In this document: piece by piece, positions 46,627 to 59,128 of the stretch | How the letters are laid out: each line of letters starts with the position of its first letter | Position numbering within the stretch: position 1 is the stretch's first letter | Source of the DNA: Nocardiopsis sp. ATB16-24 | GTDB taxonomy: Bacteria > Actinomycetota > Actinomycetes > Streptosporangiales > Streptosporangiaceae | DNA: 64,000 nucleotides | Assembly (NCBI RefSeq): GCF_030271535.1 | Contig: NZ_JASCXJ010000023.1 | Location: forward strand, 1-64,000 | Reading direction: 5' to 3' | The notes under the pieces: model-generated | Database searches by the model: none | What the model saw: only the letters and a program-made list of their open reading frames with translations | Told to the model about the DNA's origin: nothing | Made by a program: the position numbers and the translations under genes

Positions 46627-46992
46627 GTGACCATTGAGACCCCGCCCGCGGGGAGTCCGAGCCCGAGGCGGAACCCGGCTCGGGCCGAGACGGAGAGTCG
46701 GGGAGAGTCGACCGGCCTGGTCCTGCGCGGACTGGCGACCGAGCTGCGTGCGCGAGGGTGGGAGGTCCGTGAGGACGGAGCGCGCGGAGCGGTCGACGTG
46801 GGACCTCGGTCCCACTCCCAGCAGGTCCTGCTGCGTCCGCACCGCGGGGACCTGTGGTGGTGGATGCGCTGGCCCCCGAAGGAGGGGATGCCCCCGGCGC
46901 TGGCGGGGGTACCGATCTCACCGGTCACCCGAACCGCCGACGCCGCACGGCGGGTCGTGGGCGCGCTGGCGATGTCCGTCGACCGGACCTGA
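46627..46992 (+). CDS. Hypothetical protein (121 aa)
   Basis: The N-terminal third is Pro/Arg/Glu-rich. The rest looks folded: TGLVLRGLATELRARGWEVR, VLLRPHRGDLWWWMRWPP and RTADAARRVVGALAMSVDRT. I do not recognise a family. The tryptophan cluster (LWWWMRW) is notable. GTG at 46627 follows GGGAGGGAAAG. It diverges from the XRE gene; terminator-quality hairpin 47002-47042 follows. Confidence 0.6.
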   Translation: MTIETPPAGSPSPRRNPARAETESRGESTGLVLRGLATELRARGWEVREDGARGAVDVGPRSHSQQVLLRPHRGDLWWWMRWPPKEGMPPALAGVPISPVTRTADAARRVVGALAMSVDRT

Positions 46993-47001
46993 GCGAGCAC
47001 G

Positions 47002-47042
47002 GGCACGGGGCCTGAAGGCCCCTCCTCGGAACGCCCCGTGCC
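47002..47042. terminator. Bidirectional terminator between the 121-aa gene and ppgK
   Basis: GGCACGGGGC (47002-47011) pairs with GCCCCGTGCC (47033-47042), between converging stop codons. Confidence 0.6.
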
Positions 47043-47053
47043 GGTGGAGCGCC

Positions 47054-49032
<1,979 letters not shown>

Positions 49033-49404
49033 CGCTCCGACGGAGGCGCTCTGGGAGGCGGCCCGCCCGCGGACCCCTCCGAGGGCGCCCGTGCACGCCC
49101 GCGCCCCGACCGCCGCCGGCGCGGTGCGGACAGGCAGGCGGGGCACCGAACGTCCAGAGGGTTTCCGCCCGCGCGGGCAGGCCCGCTGACGTGCGCCGGA
49201 AGGTCGCGCGAGCGCGCGAAAAGCTTGCCCGAGGCCGGACCCGGAGGTTACTTTCTCATTACGTCGGGTCCCTCGCTAGCACCCTGACCTGTGGTGACGC
49301 AAGACCTGAAAATGAGGCCTACGACACTCGTCCGCCTCAGGAGGTTAGGAAATGGGCGGGGGTAGGTAGGCTCCGATGTAGTTCCTCATAGGGAGGTGGC
49401 GGAC
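49033..49404 (+). other. 372-base spacer between trmI and the proteasomal ATPase gene
   Basis: No gene seen. TAGGTAGGCTCCG near 49365 contains a possible -10 box and AGGGAGG (49390-49396) is the binding site for the ATPase gene. Earlier, CGGACCCGG around 49240 can pair with CGGGTCC 20-odd bases later. Confidence 0.4.
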
Positions 49405-51165
49405 GTGGCCGAGCGCGACGATGAGCGTCAGAGCGACCAGGACCGTGAAGTCGCAGAACTCAGGGCCCAGGTCTCCTACATGGAGAAGGAACTCAGCGTG
49501 GTGCGACGCAAACTCGCTGACTCTCCCCGGCATGTACGCCTTTTGGAAGAGCGTCTGCGCGAGGCGCAGGCCGACCTTGCCGCGGCCAACGGACAGAACG
49601 AACGGCTCGTCTCCACTTTGAAGGAGGCGCGTGAGCAGATCCTCGCGCTCAAGGAGGAGGTCGACCGGCTGGCCCAACCGCCGTCCGGTTTCGGTGTCTA
49701 CCTCGGCTCGCGCGAGGACGAGACCGTCGAGATCTTCACCAACGGCCGCAAGATGCGGGTCAACGTCAGTCCTTCACTGGACCTGGACGGCCTGCGTCCG
49801 GGGCAGGAGGTCATGCTCAACGAGGCCTTCAACGTGGTGGGGGCGGAGTCCTTCGAGACCGTCGGTGAGGTCGTCATGCTCAAGGAGATCCTTGAGGACG
49901 GCGAACGTGCCCTGGTGATCTCCCACCACGACGAGGAGCGGATCGTCCGGCTGGCCGAACCGCTGCGCGACGAGCCGATCCGCCCCGGCGACTCGCTGCT
50001 GCTGGAGCCCCGGTCCGGATACGTCTACGAGCGTATTCCCAAGTCCGAGGTCGAAGAGCTCATCCTCGAGGAGGTGCCCGACATCTCCTACACCGATATC
50101 GGTGGTCTGGCCGGGCAGATCGAGATGATCCGCGACGCCGTCGAGCTGCCCTATCTGCACAAGGACCTGTTCTACGAGCACCAGCTGCGTCCGCCCAAGG
50201 GCGTGCTGCTCTACGGACCCCCCGGATGCGGTAAGACGCTCATCGCCAAGGCGGTCGCCAACTCGCTGGCCAAGCAGGTGGCCGAGCGGACCGGCCGTGA
50301 CGTCGGCAAGAGCTTCTTCCTCAACATCAAGGGTCCGGAGCTGCTCAACAAGTACGTGGGCGAGACCGAGCGTCACATCCGCCTGGTCTTCCAACGGGCG
50401 AGGGAGAAGGCGTCCGAGGGCACCCCGGTCATCGTCTTCTTCGACGAGATGGACTCGATCTTCCGTACCCGTGGTTCGGGTGTGTCCTCCGACGTGGAGA
50501 ACACGATCGTTCCGCAGCTGCTCAGTGAGATCGACGGTGTGGAGGGCTTGGAGAACGTCATCGTCATCGGCGCCTCCAACCGCGAGGACATGATCGACCC
50601 GGCGATCCTGCGGCCCGGCCGTCTGGACGTCAAGATCAAGATCGAGCGGCCGGACGCCGAGGCGGCCCGTGACATCTTCGGCAAGTACATCACCGAGGAC
50701 CTGCCGCTGCACGAGGACGACCTCGCCGAGCACGGCGGTTCCACCAAGGCCACCGTGGACGCGATGATCCAGCGCGTGGTGGAGCGCATGTACACCGAGG
50801 ACGAGGAGAACCGCTTCCTGGAGGTCACCTACGCCAACGGTGACAAGGAGGTCCTGTACTTCAAGGACTTCAACTCCGGAGCGATGATCGAGAACATCGT
50901 CGCACGGGCCAAGAAGATGGCCATCAAGGACTTCATCGACCACAAGTCCAAGGGCATCCGGGTCTCGCACCTGTTGCAGGCCTGCGTCGACGAGTTCAGC
51001 GAGAACGAGGACCTGCCCAACACCACCAACCCCGACGACTGGGCGCGGATCTCCGGAAAGAAGGGCGAGAGGATCGTCTACATCCGGACCCTGGTCACGG
51101 GCAAGAAGGGCGCGGACTCCGGTCGCAGCATCGACACGGTGCCCAACACCGGTCAGTACCTGTGA
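49405..51165 (+). CDS. arc: Proteasomal AAA+ ATPase ARC/Mpa
   Basis: Mpa/ARC is a hexameric unfoldase that recognises Pup on tagged proteins and feeds them into the 20S proteasome. The 586-residue protein has an N-terminal coiled coil (about 15-90) that binds Pup, tandem OB-type domains (95-210), and the AAA module: Walker A GPPGCGKT at 271-278, Walker B FFDE at 345-348, and [13 protein letters not shown]. The C terminus is GQYL, with the penultimate tyrosine that docks into the proteasome. GTG at 49405 was preferred over GTG 49396 because the latter overlaps the GGGAGG site. Confidence 0.96.
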   Translation: MAERDDERQSDQDREVAELRAQVSYMEKELSVVRRKLADSPRHVRLLEERLREAQADLAAANGQNERLVSTLKEAREQILALKEEVDRLAQPPSGFGVYLGSREDETVEIFTNGRKMRVNVSPSLDLDGLRPGQEVMLNEAFNVVGAESFETVGEVVMLKEILEDGERALVISHHDEERIVRLAEPLRDEPIRPGDSLLLEPRSGYVYERIPKSEVEELILEEVPDISYTDIGGLAGQIEMIRDAVELPYLHKDLFYEHQLRPPKGVLLYGPPGCGKTLIAKAVANSLAKQVAERTGRDVGKSFFLNIKGPELLNKYVGETERHIRLVFQRAREKASEGTPVIVFFDEMDSIFRTRGSGVSSDVENTIVPQLLSEIDGVEGLENVIVIGASNREDMIDPAILRPGRLDVKIKIERPDAEAARDIFGKYITEDLPLHEDDLAEHGGSTKATVDAMIQRVVERMYTEDEENRFLEVTYANGDKEVLYFKDFNSGAMIENIVARAKKMAIKDFIDHKSKGIRVSHLLQACVDEFSENEDLPNTTNPDDWARISGKKGERIVYIRTLVTGKKGADSGRSIDTVPNTGQYL

Positions 51166-51177
51166 CGGTATGAGGGG

Positions 51178-51208
51178 AGGGACCCGCCGAACTCTTCGGC
51201 GGGTCCCT
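51178..51208 (+). terminator. Terminator after arc
   Basis: AGGGACCCGCCGAA (51178-51191) pairs perfectly with TTCGGCGGGTCCCT (51195-51208), loop CTC, 12 bases after the stop. Confidence 0.8.
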
Positions 51209-51278
51209 CGCCGTGTCGTGCGCCGAAACCGCGCAACGCCCGGGAACACGGCACTTGGGCCACAATTGGCGCGGAAGC

Positions 51279-51307
51279 GTTCAAGACCGGGCCACGGTGG
51301 ATAACCT
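51279..51307 (+). promoter_or_regulatory. Putative promoter of dop, giving a leaderless mRNA
   Basis: TTCAAG near 51279 and TAACCT (51302-51307) are about 17 bases apart; the -10 box ends six bases before the ATG at 51314 and no AGGAGG site precedes it. Confidence 0.5.
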
Positions 51308-51313
51308 CTCATC

Positions 51314-52831
51314 ATGAGTGTGCGGCGGATTATGGGTATCGAGACCGAGTACGGGATCTCCGTACCAGGCAACCCCGGGGCCAACGCGATGGTCACCTCC
51401 ACCCAGGTGGTCAACGCCTATCGGGCCGCCTCGGCTGCCCGGGCGAGGCGTGCTCGCTGGGACTTCGAGGAGGAGAACCCGCTACGCGACGCGCGCGGCT
51501 TCGACATGGCGCGCGAGACGGCCGACCCCAGTCAGCTCACGGACGAGGACCTGGGGTTGGCCAACGTCATCCTCACCAACGGGGCCCGTCTGTACGTGGA
51601 CCACGCCCATCCCGAGTACTCGGCGCCGGAGGTCACCAATCCGCGCGACGCGGTGCTGTGGGACAAGGCCGGAGAGCGGGTGATGGCCGACGCGGCCGCG
51701 CGGGCGGGTGCCACACCGGGGATCGAACCCATCCAGTTGTACAAGAACAACACCGACAACAAGGGCGCCGCCTACGGCTGCCACGAGAACTACCTGATGA
51801 AACGGTCCACGCCGTTCGGTGACATCGTCCGACACCTGATTCCCTTCTTCGTCTCCCGGCAGGTCATCGTCGGCGCGGGCAAGGTCGGCATCGGTTCGGA
51901 CGGGCAGGGGGCGGGGTTCCAGCTCTCCCAACGCGCCGACTTCTTCGAGGTCGAGGTGGGGCTGGAGACCACCCTGAAGCGTCCCATCATCAACACCCGG
52001 GACGAACCGCACGCCGATCCCGACCGTTACCGGCGTCTGCACGTGATCATCGGCGACGCCAACCTGAGCGAGATCTCCACCTACCTCAAGCTGGGCATGA
52101 CCTCGCTGGTGCTGTCGATGATCGAGGACGGCTTCCTGGAGGCGGACCTGTCCCTGGAGACCCCGGTCGCCGACCTGAGGGCGGTCTCGCACGACCCCGG
52201 ACTGACCCACCGGGTGCGGCTGCGCGACGGGCGGAGGGTGACCGCCCTGGAGTTGCAGGCGGAGTACCTGGACCAGGCCCGCAAGTACGTCGAGGACCGC
52301 TTCGGCACCGATGTGGACCCCGACACCGCCGACGTCCTGGATCGCTGGGAGTCGGTGCTGCGGCGGCTGGGCACGGACCCGATGAGCCTGGCCGACGAGC
52401 TGGACTGGGTGGCCAAGCTCAAGGTGCTGGAGAGTTACCGCACCCGGGACGGTCTGGAGTGGTCGCACCCGCGCTTGCAGTTGGTGGACCTGCAGTACTC
52501 GGACGTGCGCGCCGACAAGGGGATCTACAACCGGTTGGTGGAACGCGGGCGGATGCGGCGCCTGGTGGACGAGGCGGAGGTGGAACGCGCCGTCACCGAG
52601 CCCCCGGAGGACACCCGGGCCTACTTCCGCGGGCGCTGCCTGGCCAAGTACGCCGACGAGGTGGCCGCCGCCTCCTGGGACTCGGTGATCTTCGACCTTC
52701 CGGGCCATGACTCCCTACAGCGGGTACCGACCCTGGACCCGCTCCGGGGGACCAAGGAGCACGTGGGAGGCCTGCTGGACGCCTCCGACACGGCGGCCGA
52801 CCTGGTCTCGGTGCTCACGGGCGGGCACTGA
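51314..52831 (+). CDS. dop: Depupylase/Pup deamidase Dop
   Basis: Dop converts the C-terminal Gln of Pup to Glu and removes Pup from substrates. The 505-residue protein belongs to the glutamine-synthetase-like Dop/PafA family: [10 protein letters not shown] with the catalytic Asp equivalent further on in [55 protein letters not shown], and an insertion after residue 40 ([20 protein letters not shown]) that is the Dop-loop absent in PafA. The pup gene lacks its usual adjacent position: the two are 7.4 kb apart here. Followed by a strong bidirectional hairpin. Confidence 0.95.
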   Translation: MSVRRIMGIETEYGISVPGNPGANAMVTSTQVVNAYRAASAARARRARWDFEEENPLRDARGFDMARETADPSQLTDEDLGLANVILTNGARLYVDHAHPEYSAPEVTNPRDAVLWDKAGERVMADAAARAGATPGIEPIQLYKNNTDNKGAAYGCHENYLMKRSTPFGDIVRHLIPFFVSRQVIVGAGKVGIGSDGQGAGFQLSQRADFFEVEVGLETTLKRPIINTRDEPHADPDRYRRLHVIIGDANLSEISTYLKLGMTSLVLSMIEDGFLEADLSLETPVADLRAVSHDPGLTHRVRLRDGRRVTALELQAEYLDQARKYVEDRFGTDVDPDTADVLDRWESVLRRLGTDPMSLADELDWVAKLKVLESYRTRDGLEWSHPRLQLVDLQYSDVRADKGIYNRLVERGRMRRLVDEAEVERAVTEPPEDTRAYFRGRCLAKYADEVAAASWDSVIFDLPGHDSLQRVPTLDPLRGTKEHVGGLLDASDTAADLVSVLTGGH

Positions 52832-52839
52832 CCCACGGG

Positions 52840-52866
52840 CGGGAGGTCGGGGGTCCCGACCTCCCG
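52840..52866. terminator. Bidirectional terminator between dop and the PucR gene
   Basis: CGGGAGGTCGGG (52840-52851) pairs with CCCGACCTCCCG (52855-52866) across a three-base loop, GGT. Confidence 0.75.
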
Positions 52867-52882
52867 TGCCACGTCCGGAGCC

Positions 52883-54394
52883 TCACGTGTGCCAGCTGCC
52901 GTCGTGGCAGCGCATCGGTTCCAGACTCAGGGCGGTCCACAGTTCCAGACGGGTCCGGGGTTCGGACAGTGTGCGGTCCATGACCCGTTCGGCGACGCGC
53001 AGTCTCGACCGTAGGGTGTTGCGGTGGATCCGCAGGTCCCGGGCGGTCGCCTCCACCTGGGCGCTGTTGTCCAGGTAGTGGCGCAGGGTGTGGGCCAGTT
53101 CGGTGCCGTTGCGCGCGTCGTGGGAACGCAGCCGACCGAGGACGGCCTGGTCGAAGGCGCGCACCCCCTCGTCGGGGACCATGGACCGCAGCAACGACCA
53201 GGCGTCGGCCTCGTCCACGTGCCGGTAGCCCTCCGTGGCGACCTGGCGGGCCCGCTCCAGGGCCGAGGGCAGATCGTCGGGATCGCGGGCACCACAGGCA
53301 CCGGCGGCGCGGGGCCCTGCGGTGAGACCGGACAGGGCCGAGAACAACCGACGCCCCAGACGGGTGCCGCCCGGGTCGGGCAGGACCGCCACCACGTCGT
53401 CCTGCACGACGCACAGACCGCTCCTGTGGGCGGCTTCGGTGTCGCCCAGCACCTCGGTCAGCGCGTCCGCCGCGTGGTCCATCGACCGCCGGGCATCGGG
53501 ACCGCGCAGGCACACCACCTCCCAGGGAGGAGGGGGAAGGGTCAGCGGTGGCCGGGTGCGTCCCGTCAGCGCGGCGAGGAGCACCGGAGCACGTGCGTGG
53601 TACAGCGCACGCCGTGTGTCCCGTGAGTGGAGCAGGTCCACCGCGAGCAGCGACGCCGCGTGGTTGGCGAGCATCCGTACGTACGGGGTCACCTCACCGG
53701 GACGGCGCAACGCCAACCAACCGAGCGTGTGTCCGCTGGGACCCAGGCTCTGGAGCAGTACGGTCGCCTCACCGTCGGCCAGGAGCGTCATCCCCCGCGG
53801 ACGTCTCACCAGTGTGGAGCGTACCAACGCGTGCCATGGCGGCTCGGCCTGAGGGAAGGCGATGCTCGTCATCCCGTTACGGTCCGACAGCAGTGACTCT
53901 CCCGAGGTGGCCGAGGACAGCTCGCGCATCACCCCGGCCGGCCCCGAACGCAGCGACGCGCGTGCCATCGCGTCCTGGGCGGTGAGCACGTGCTGTTGCT
54001 CGCGTGTGCGCTCGGCCGCGTGATGGTCGGCCACGGTCTCCACCACCGCGATGAAGGAGGTCCCTCCCTCCACCCGCAGGATCGGCAGTCCCAGTGCCTC
54101 GCCCTCGGCCAGCACCTCGGGCGGGACCTCGCGAACCCACATGTCGATCGCGAAGGCCAGGCCCGCGCATCCGGCTCCGTGCAACCGGCGCACGTAGGCT
54201 CGGCGCTCCTCCTCACCCGAACCCAGCCCCAGACCGACGGTCAACACCAGCTCTCCGCCGCGCAGCCAGCGCACCGGATCGGGGAGTTCGGTGACGTGCG
54301 CCCACCTGATGGCGCGGTCCAGTCCGGCGTGTCCCGCCGCGATCCGTACCTCCAGGGAGGGGTCGGCGACGATGTCACGGACCGTGATGGTCAA
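52883..54394 (-). CDS. PucR/CdaR-family transcriptional regulator
   Basis: PucR-type regulators control nitrogen compound or purine catabolism. The 503-residue protein has an N-terminal PucR sensor domain (VRDIVADPSLEVRIAAGHAG and HVTELPDPVRWLRGGELVLT), a central GGDEF-like region, and a C-terminal helix-turn-helix (LAHTLRHYLDNSAQVEATAR, LRIHRNTLRSRLRVAERVM). The start is TTG at 54394, six bases after GGGAGGAGG; the upstream ATG has no such site. It is divergent from the transporter gene it probably controls (193 bases between starts). Confidence 0.9.
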   Translation of the reverse strand: MTITVRDIVADPSLEVRIAAGHAGLDRAIRWAHVTELPDPVRWLRGGELVLTVGLGLGSGEEERRAYVRRLHGAGCAGLAFAIDMWVREVPPEVLAEGEALGLPILRVEGGTSFIAVVETVADHHAAERTREQQHVLTAQDAMARASLRSGPAGVMRELSSATSGESLLSDRNGMTSIAFPQAEPPWHALVRSTLVRRPRGMTLLADGEATVLLQSLGPSGHTLGWLALRRPGEVTPYVRMLANHAASLLAVDLLHSRDTRRALYHARAPVLLAALTGRTRPPLTLPPPPWEVVCLRGPDARRSMDHAADALTEVLGDTEAAHRSGLCVVQDDVVAVLPDPGGTRLGRRLFSALSGLTAGPRAAGACGARDPDDLPSALERARQVATEGYRHVDEADAWSLLRSMVPDEGVRAFDQAVLGRLRSHDARNGTELAHTLRHYLDNSAQVEATARDLRIHRNTLRSRLRVAERVMDRTLSEPRTRLELWTALSLEPMRCHDGSWHT

Positions 54395-54586
54395 CCCCGC
54401 CTCCTCCCACGTCGCGCACTGTGCGTTTCGCACCTGTGTAACAGGCTAGGAGGTGCATATCGTCCCAGGCCGAAGAGTCCTTCGGTGTCTACGGTCACAA
54501 CAGAACGTGAATCATCGGCCGTGGTCATCGGTGCGCCGGCCCCCGGCCCGCGCACCAGGTCCAGTCGAGTGCCCAACGGAGCAGCC

Positions 54587-55889
54587 ATGTCAGAACGGAA
54601 CGCCCCCACTTCCCCGCACCCGGCTCGTGCGGCGGTGGCGGCCTTCGTGGGAACCACCATCGAGTGGTTCGACTTCTACATCTACGCCACGGCGGCCGGC
54701 CTGGTGTTCGGCGTCCTCTTCTTCCCCCCCGGGCACCGACCCCCTGGTCGGCCTGATGGCCTCCTTCGCCACCTTCTCGGTGGGTTTCTTCGCCAGGCCT
54801 CTGGGCGGGTTGGTCTTCGGACACTTCGGCGACCGCCTGGGACGTAAGTCGGCCCTGGTCATCACTTTGCTGATGATGGGTGTGGCCACCTTCTGCGTGG
54901 GTCTGCTGCCCACCTACGAGCAGATCGGCTTCGTGGCTCCGCTGCTGCTGGTGCTGTTGCGCTTCATCCAGGGCATCGCCGTGGGCGGGGAGTGGGGCGG
55001 CGCCGTCCTGATGGCGGTGGAGCACGCTCCGGAGGATCGCAAGACCTTCTACGGCTCCTTCGCCCAACTCGGCAACCCGGCCGGTGCGCTACTGGCCACG
55101 GGATCGTTCGGGCTCATCGCGGCCTGGGACACCGACCTGCTCTACAGCTGGGGCTGGCGTCTGCCCTTCCTGGCCTCGATCCTGCTGGTCCTGGTGGGGC
55201 TGCTCATCCGTCTGAAGGTGGAGGAGTCCCCGGTCTTCTCCGCGATGCAGGAGAAGCAGGACCTGCCCGAGGAGCTGCCGTTGCGCGAGGCCGTGCGCGG
55301 CTCCTGGCGGTCCCTGCTGCTCGGTATCGGCATCCTTCCGGTGGCGGTCGGCGGCTACTACATCGTCACCACCTTCCTCCAGGGCTACGCCGTCACCGAC
55401 GTCGGCATCAGTGAGCAGGTCATCCTCAACGCGCTGAGCATGGCGGCGTTCGTCGAGCTCGTGGCCACCCCGCTGGTGGCCTGGCTGGCGGACCGCGTCG
55501 GGACCGTCCGCGTCGTCGTCGCCGGTCTGGTCGGCGTCATCGTGCTGGCTCTTCCGCAGTTCCTGCTCCTGGACAACGGAAGCACCGCCCTGATCTTCCT
55601 GATGCTGGGTCTCATGCGTCTGGTCATGGCCGCCGTCTACGGCCCCATCGCCCGTGTGCTGGCCCAGATGTACCCGCCGCGCACCCGCTACACCAGCATC
55701 TCCATCGCCTACCAGGTCGCGGGCGCGATCTTCGGTGGTCTGTCCCCGATCGTGTGCACCGCCCTGCTCGCCGCCACCGGCAGCATCCTGCCCGTGGCCG
55801 GACTGCTGATGCTCATGGCCCTGGTCAGCATCGCCTGCCTGGTCAAGGCCCCCTGGTACCGCGACGCCGATCTGGCCACCGCGTCCTGA
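54587..55889 (+). pseudogene. MHS-family (MFS) metabolite transporter, interrupted by a frameshift
   Basis: Translation from ATG 54587 (MSERNAPTSP...) reads a normal first membrane segment, FVGTTIEWFDFYIYATAAG, up to FFPP, then turns to nonsense at a run of seven Cs (54724-54730) and stops at 54847. The continuation GTDPLVGLMASFATFSVGFF and the remaining ten membrane segments lie in the next frame to 55889, with FGHFGDRLGRKSAL and GGEWGGAVLMAVEHAPEDRK of the MHS symporters (proline, shikimate, citrate types). One C fewer would restore a chain of about 433 residues. It is either a sequencing error, a phase-variable tract or a recent inactivation. GGAG precedes the ATG. Confidence 0.85.
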
Positions 55890-55955
55890 GACCCCGTCAC
55901 GGCATCGTCGCCGGACCACCGGACCGGTGTCGGAGCACAGAGGAGGAAAGCACCC

Positions 55956-57569
55956 GTGTCCAGTCTGCTCATCCACAACGCCAAGGTCCTGACCATGGAC
56001 GACACCAATCCGCGAGCCGGTGCCGTGGCCGTGCGCGAGGGGCGGGTACGCCTGGCGGGGAGCCTGGAGGACGCCCGTGCCGCCGCCGGCCCCGGGGCCG
56101 TGGAGGTGGACGCGGGTGGACGGACCGTCCTGCCCGGGTTCATCGACCCGCACAACCACCTGCTGTCCACCGCCGAGTCCCTGGCCGCCGTCGACGCCGG
56201 GTATCCCCGCGTGGCGAGTGCGGCCGACCTGGTCGCCGTCATCGCCGCCGAGGCGGAGCGGACCCCGGCGGGGCAGTGGATCCGGGCCTTCCACATGGAC
56301 GACGCCAAGTTCCCGGGGGGCCGTCCCACACGGCGTGATCTGGACGAGGCCACCAACGAACATCCGGTGATCGTCTACCACGTCTCCGGTCACCAGGCTG
56401 TGGTCAACTCCGCGGCCCTGGTCTGGAGCGGTATCGGTGAGGACGTCTCCGACCCGGCGGGCGGCTCCTTCGTCCGCGACGAGGGAGGACGTCTGACCGG
56501 CATGGTCCTGGACTCGGCCATGGAGCTACTGCTGCCCCTGGCCGTGGACATCGGTTGCCACGGACCCAACTTCCACACCGACCTGCCCGCCGAACAGCTC
56601 CTGGGGTGGTTGTCGGACGCCGCCGCCCCCTACCTGTCGGCGGGGGTCACCGCCGTGTGCGACCCGCAGGTCTCGGCCCGTGAGCTGCGGGTGTACCGTG
56701 CCGCCCGTGCGGCCGGGACCCTGCCGCTGCGCACGTTCGGTATGCCGCTCTCCCACCAGCTGGAGGCGCTCACCTCCGCCGGACTGGCGAGCCCCTTCGG
56801 TGACGACTGGCTGCGCCTGACCGGTATGAAGTTCTACTCCGACGGCACCCTGCTGGGCGGAACCGCCAAGTTCAGCGTTCCCTACGGTGAGCACGGCGAG
56901 TTCGAGGGCAGCCTCTACCACCACCCCGACCAGCTGGTCGACCTGGTCACGCGTGCGGCCCGGGAGGGCTGGCAGGTGGCCGTTCACACCCAGGGCGACG
57001 TCGCCATGGAGAACACCCTGGCGGCCATCGCCTCGGCCGCACGTGTGAGCGGTCCCGACCCGCGTCCGCGGGTGGAGCACTGTGGTTACCCCACTCCGGA
57101 GCAGGCCAGGCGTTTCACCGAGTACGGGGTGATCCCCGTCAACCAGCCCAATTTCCTTCATGACAGCGGCGGTGACTTCATGCGACGCCTGGGGGAACGG
57201 GCCCACCGACTCCAGCCCATGCGTGAGGAGATCGACCTGGGTCTGCGTCCTGTGCTCTCCAGCGACTCCTTCGTCTCCAGCCTGCGCCCGATGGACACCG
57301 TCGCCAACGCGGTGTGCCGTACCACGCGTGAGGGGGAGGCGATCGGCGCCGAGCAGGCGGTCACCCTGCACGAGGCACTGAGGGCCCACACCCTGGACGC
57401 CGCCTACTCGCTGGGCGTGGAGGACCGTCTGGGCGCGCTGCGTCCGGGGTACCTGGCCGACGTCGTGGTCCTGGACCAGGACGTGGAGTCCCTGCCCAAG
57501 GAGCGACTGCGCGAGGTGAACGCGTGGATGACGGTGCTCGACGGGCGGATCGTCCACCGCGTCGCCTGA
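55956..57569 (+). CDS. YtcJ-like amidohydrolase
   Basis: Metal-dependent hydrolases of this family open amide or ester bonds in cyclic ureides, formamides and similar compounds; substrates are often unknown. The 537-residue protein has IHNAKVLTMDD at the N terminus, the metal HxH in VLPGFIDPHNHLLST, VYHVSGHQAVVNSAAL, QVAVHTQGDVAMENTLAA, VEHCGYPTPEQ and a terminal GYLADVVVLDQD. GTG at 55956 follows GAGGAGGAAAG. With the PucR regulator and transporter it forms an uptake-and-hydrolysis cassette for a nitrogen compound. Confidence 0.88.
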   Translation: MSSLLIHNAKVLTMDDTNPRAGAVAVREGRVRLAGSLEDARAAAGPGAVEVDAGGRTVLPGFIDPHNHLLSTAESLAAVDAGYPRVASAADLVAVIAAEAERTPAGQWIRAFHMDDAKFPGGRPTRRDLDEATNEHPVIVYHVSGHQAVVNSAALVWSGIGEDVSDPAGGSFVRDEGGRLTGMVLDSAMELLLPLAVDIGCHGPNFHTDLPAEQLLGWLSDAAAPYLSAGVTAVCDPQVSARELRVYRAARAAGTLPLRTFGMPLSHQLEALTSAGLASPFGDDWLRLTGMKFYSDGTLLGGTAKFSVPYGEHGEFEGSLYHHPDQLVDLVTRAAREGWQVAVHTQGDVAMENTLAAIASAARVSGPDPRPRVEHCGYPTPEQARRFTEYGVIPVNQPNFLHDSGGDFMRRLGERAHRLQPMREEIDLGLRPVLSSDSFVSSLRPMDTVANAVCRTTREGEAIGAEQAVTLHEALRAHTLDAAYSLGVEDRLGALRPGYLADVVVLDQDVESLPKERLREVNAWMTVLDGRIVHRVA

Positions 57570-57603
57570 CCCCGAGGCGGAGCGGAAGGGCGCCCACAGG
57601 GGC

Positions 57604-57637
57604 GTCCCCCGCCCGCGCCAACGCGCGGACGGGGGAC
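57604..57637. terminator. Bidirectional terminator between amidohydrolase and protease genes
   Basis: GTCCCCCG (57604-57611) and CGCGC (57614-57618) pair with GCGCG (57623-57627) and CGGGGGAC (57630-57637), with two unpaired bases per side. Confidence 0.65.
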
Positions 57638-57659
57638 GTGTCACAGGGGAAGGGACGGG

Positions 57660-58823
57660 TCAGCTGGTGCGGATCCGAACGCCCCAGGAGTTCACCATCG
57701 GCATGACCTCCTGGTAGTAGGTCGTGCCGCCGGTGCGGCAGTTGCCCGAGCCACCGGAGGTGACGCCCTGGGCCTGCGAACCGGAGATGAAGGAGCCGCC
57801 GGAGTCGCCGGGCTCGGCGCACACGTTGGTGCGGGTGAGGCCGTTGACGGTGCCCTGCGGGTAGCGGACCGTCTGGTTGCGGGCCTGGATGGTGCCGCAG
57901 TGCCAGCCGGTGGTGGAGCCGGAGCGGCACACCGCCGAGCCGATGGGGGCCTGGGTGGTGCCGGTCACGGCCTGGGTGCCGCCGGAGCTGTAGCGCGACA
58001 CCAGGTTGCGCAGGGTGAAGTTGGAGGTACCGCGGACGAAGGCGGCGTCGTTACCGGGGAAGACCGAGCGCTCGAAGGTGCCGCGGCCGTTGCCGATGGT
58101 GACGGCGGAGCCGACACTGCCGCAGTGGCCCGCGGTCACGAAGCCGGGCTGGCCGGCGCTGTTGGTCGCGGAGAACCCGACCGAGCAGCGGCCGCCGCCG
58201 ATGTAGTAGGCCACGCCGCCGATGATGTCGGCGTAGACCTGCGGGGCCTGGTCGGTCTCCACGACCTGGACCGCGGAGGCCTCCACCCCGGCTTCGGCGA
58301 TCAGACCGTCGATGTCGGCGCCGGAGCCCTCCAGCACCTCGATCACGACCGTGTCGCTCTCCACGTCCGGGTACCAGCCCAGCACGCCCTCCTGGACGGA
58401 GGCCTCGTTGAGGTCCTCCACCACCTCGGCCAGGCCCTCGGTGCCGTAGGAGACCACGGTGGCCTCGGCGCCGGTGGCCTCCACGGCCTCAACGGCCGCG
58501 GTGTCGGTCACCAGGACGGTGAGCTCGTGGGTGTCGGTGTCGAACAGCGAGCCGGCGTAGGCCGCACCGGCGGCCTCGGTGGCCTCGGCGTCGACCTCGA
58601 AGGCGGTCTCCTGGGCCTCGAGCAGCGACTCGGCCTCGAACGGGGTCAGGTCGAGGTCGCGCTTGAGCGCGTCCATCATGCCGGCGGCGGCGACGGTGTC
58701 GTCGGCGACGGGGTTCTGGGGTACCGGTCCGGGCGCCGCGAGGGCTCCGGGGGCCATGGACAGTGCCAAGCCGAAGGCCAGTGCTCCTGTGCCTACGGCG
58801 GAGATAACGGGGGAGGGTCGCAT
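57660..58823 (-). CDS. Secreted alkaline serine protease, S1E (alpha-lytic/NAPase-like) with pro-region
   Basis: The 387-residue preproprotein has a signal peptide (cleavage near residue 29), an acidic pro-region (30-197: VLVTDTAAVEAVEATGAEA, EEVLEGSGADIDGLIAEAGV-like repeats) that assists folding, and a mature enzyme from about Ala198 (ADIIGGVAYYIGGGRCSVGF). The catalytic triad is His233 (TAGHCG), Asp259 (GNDAAF) and Ser341 (EPGDSGGS); six cysteines give three disulfides. The mature sequence is strikingly like the acid-stable proteases from Nocardiopsis. The ATG at 58823 follows GGAGAG. It degrades extracellular protein. Confidence 0.95.
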   Translation of the reverse strand: MRPSPVISAVGTGALAFGLALSMAPGALAAPGPVPQNPVADDTVAAAGMMDALKRDLDLTPFEAESLLEAQETAFEVDAEATEAAGAAYAGSLFDTDTHELTVLVTDTAAVEAVEATGAEATVVSYGTEGLAEVVEDLNEASVQEGVLGWYPDVESDTVVIEVLEGSGADIDGLIAEAGVEASAVQVVETDQAPQVYADIIGGVAYYIGGGRCSVGFSATNSAGQPGFVTAGHCGSVGSAVTIGNGRGTFERSVFPGNDAAFVRGTSNFTLRNLVSRYSSGGTQAVTGTTQAPIGSAVCRSGSTTGWHCGTIQARNQTVRYPQGTVNGLTRTNVCAEPGDSGGSFISGSQAQGVTSGGSGNCRTGGTTYYQEVMPMVNSWGVRIRTS

Positions 58824-59128
58824 AGGTCCCTAACTCTCCAAGGGGGGAATAGCGGGGGAGGGGAACTTCCGCTCCGGTAGGTGCGAAAAAGCCCCTTTCA
58901 TGGATCGGAGTTGGTCCGATTCACGAAGTTCACCGATACATCCGGTAAACGATTCCCAACCATAAGTGCACACTTTGGTGGTGGAAAGACCCTCTTGGTG
59001 TGGTTCCATTTAGTAGAACAGAGGATCATCCCATGACCCTCTGTATCATGATGGCTACCTGTAGTCGGGGTGCGTGCGACCTTGTGGTTTTCGCAGTCGC
59101 CGTGTGACGAACCGAAGTCGGGCGTCGA

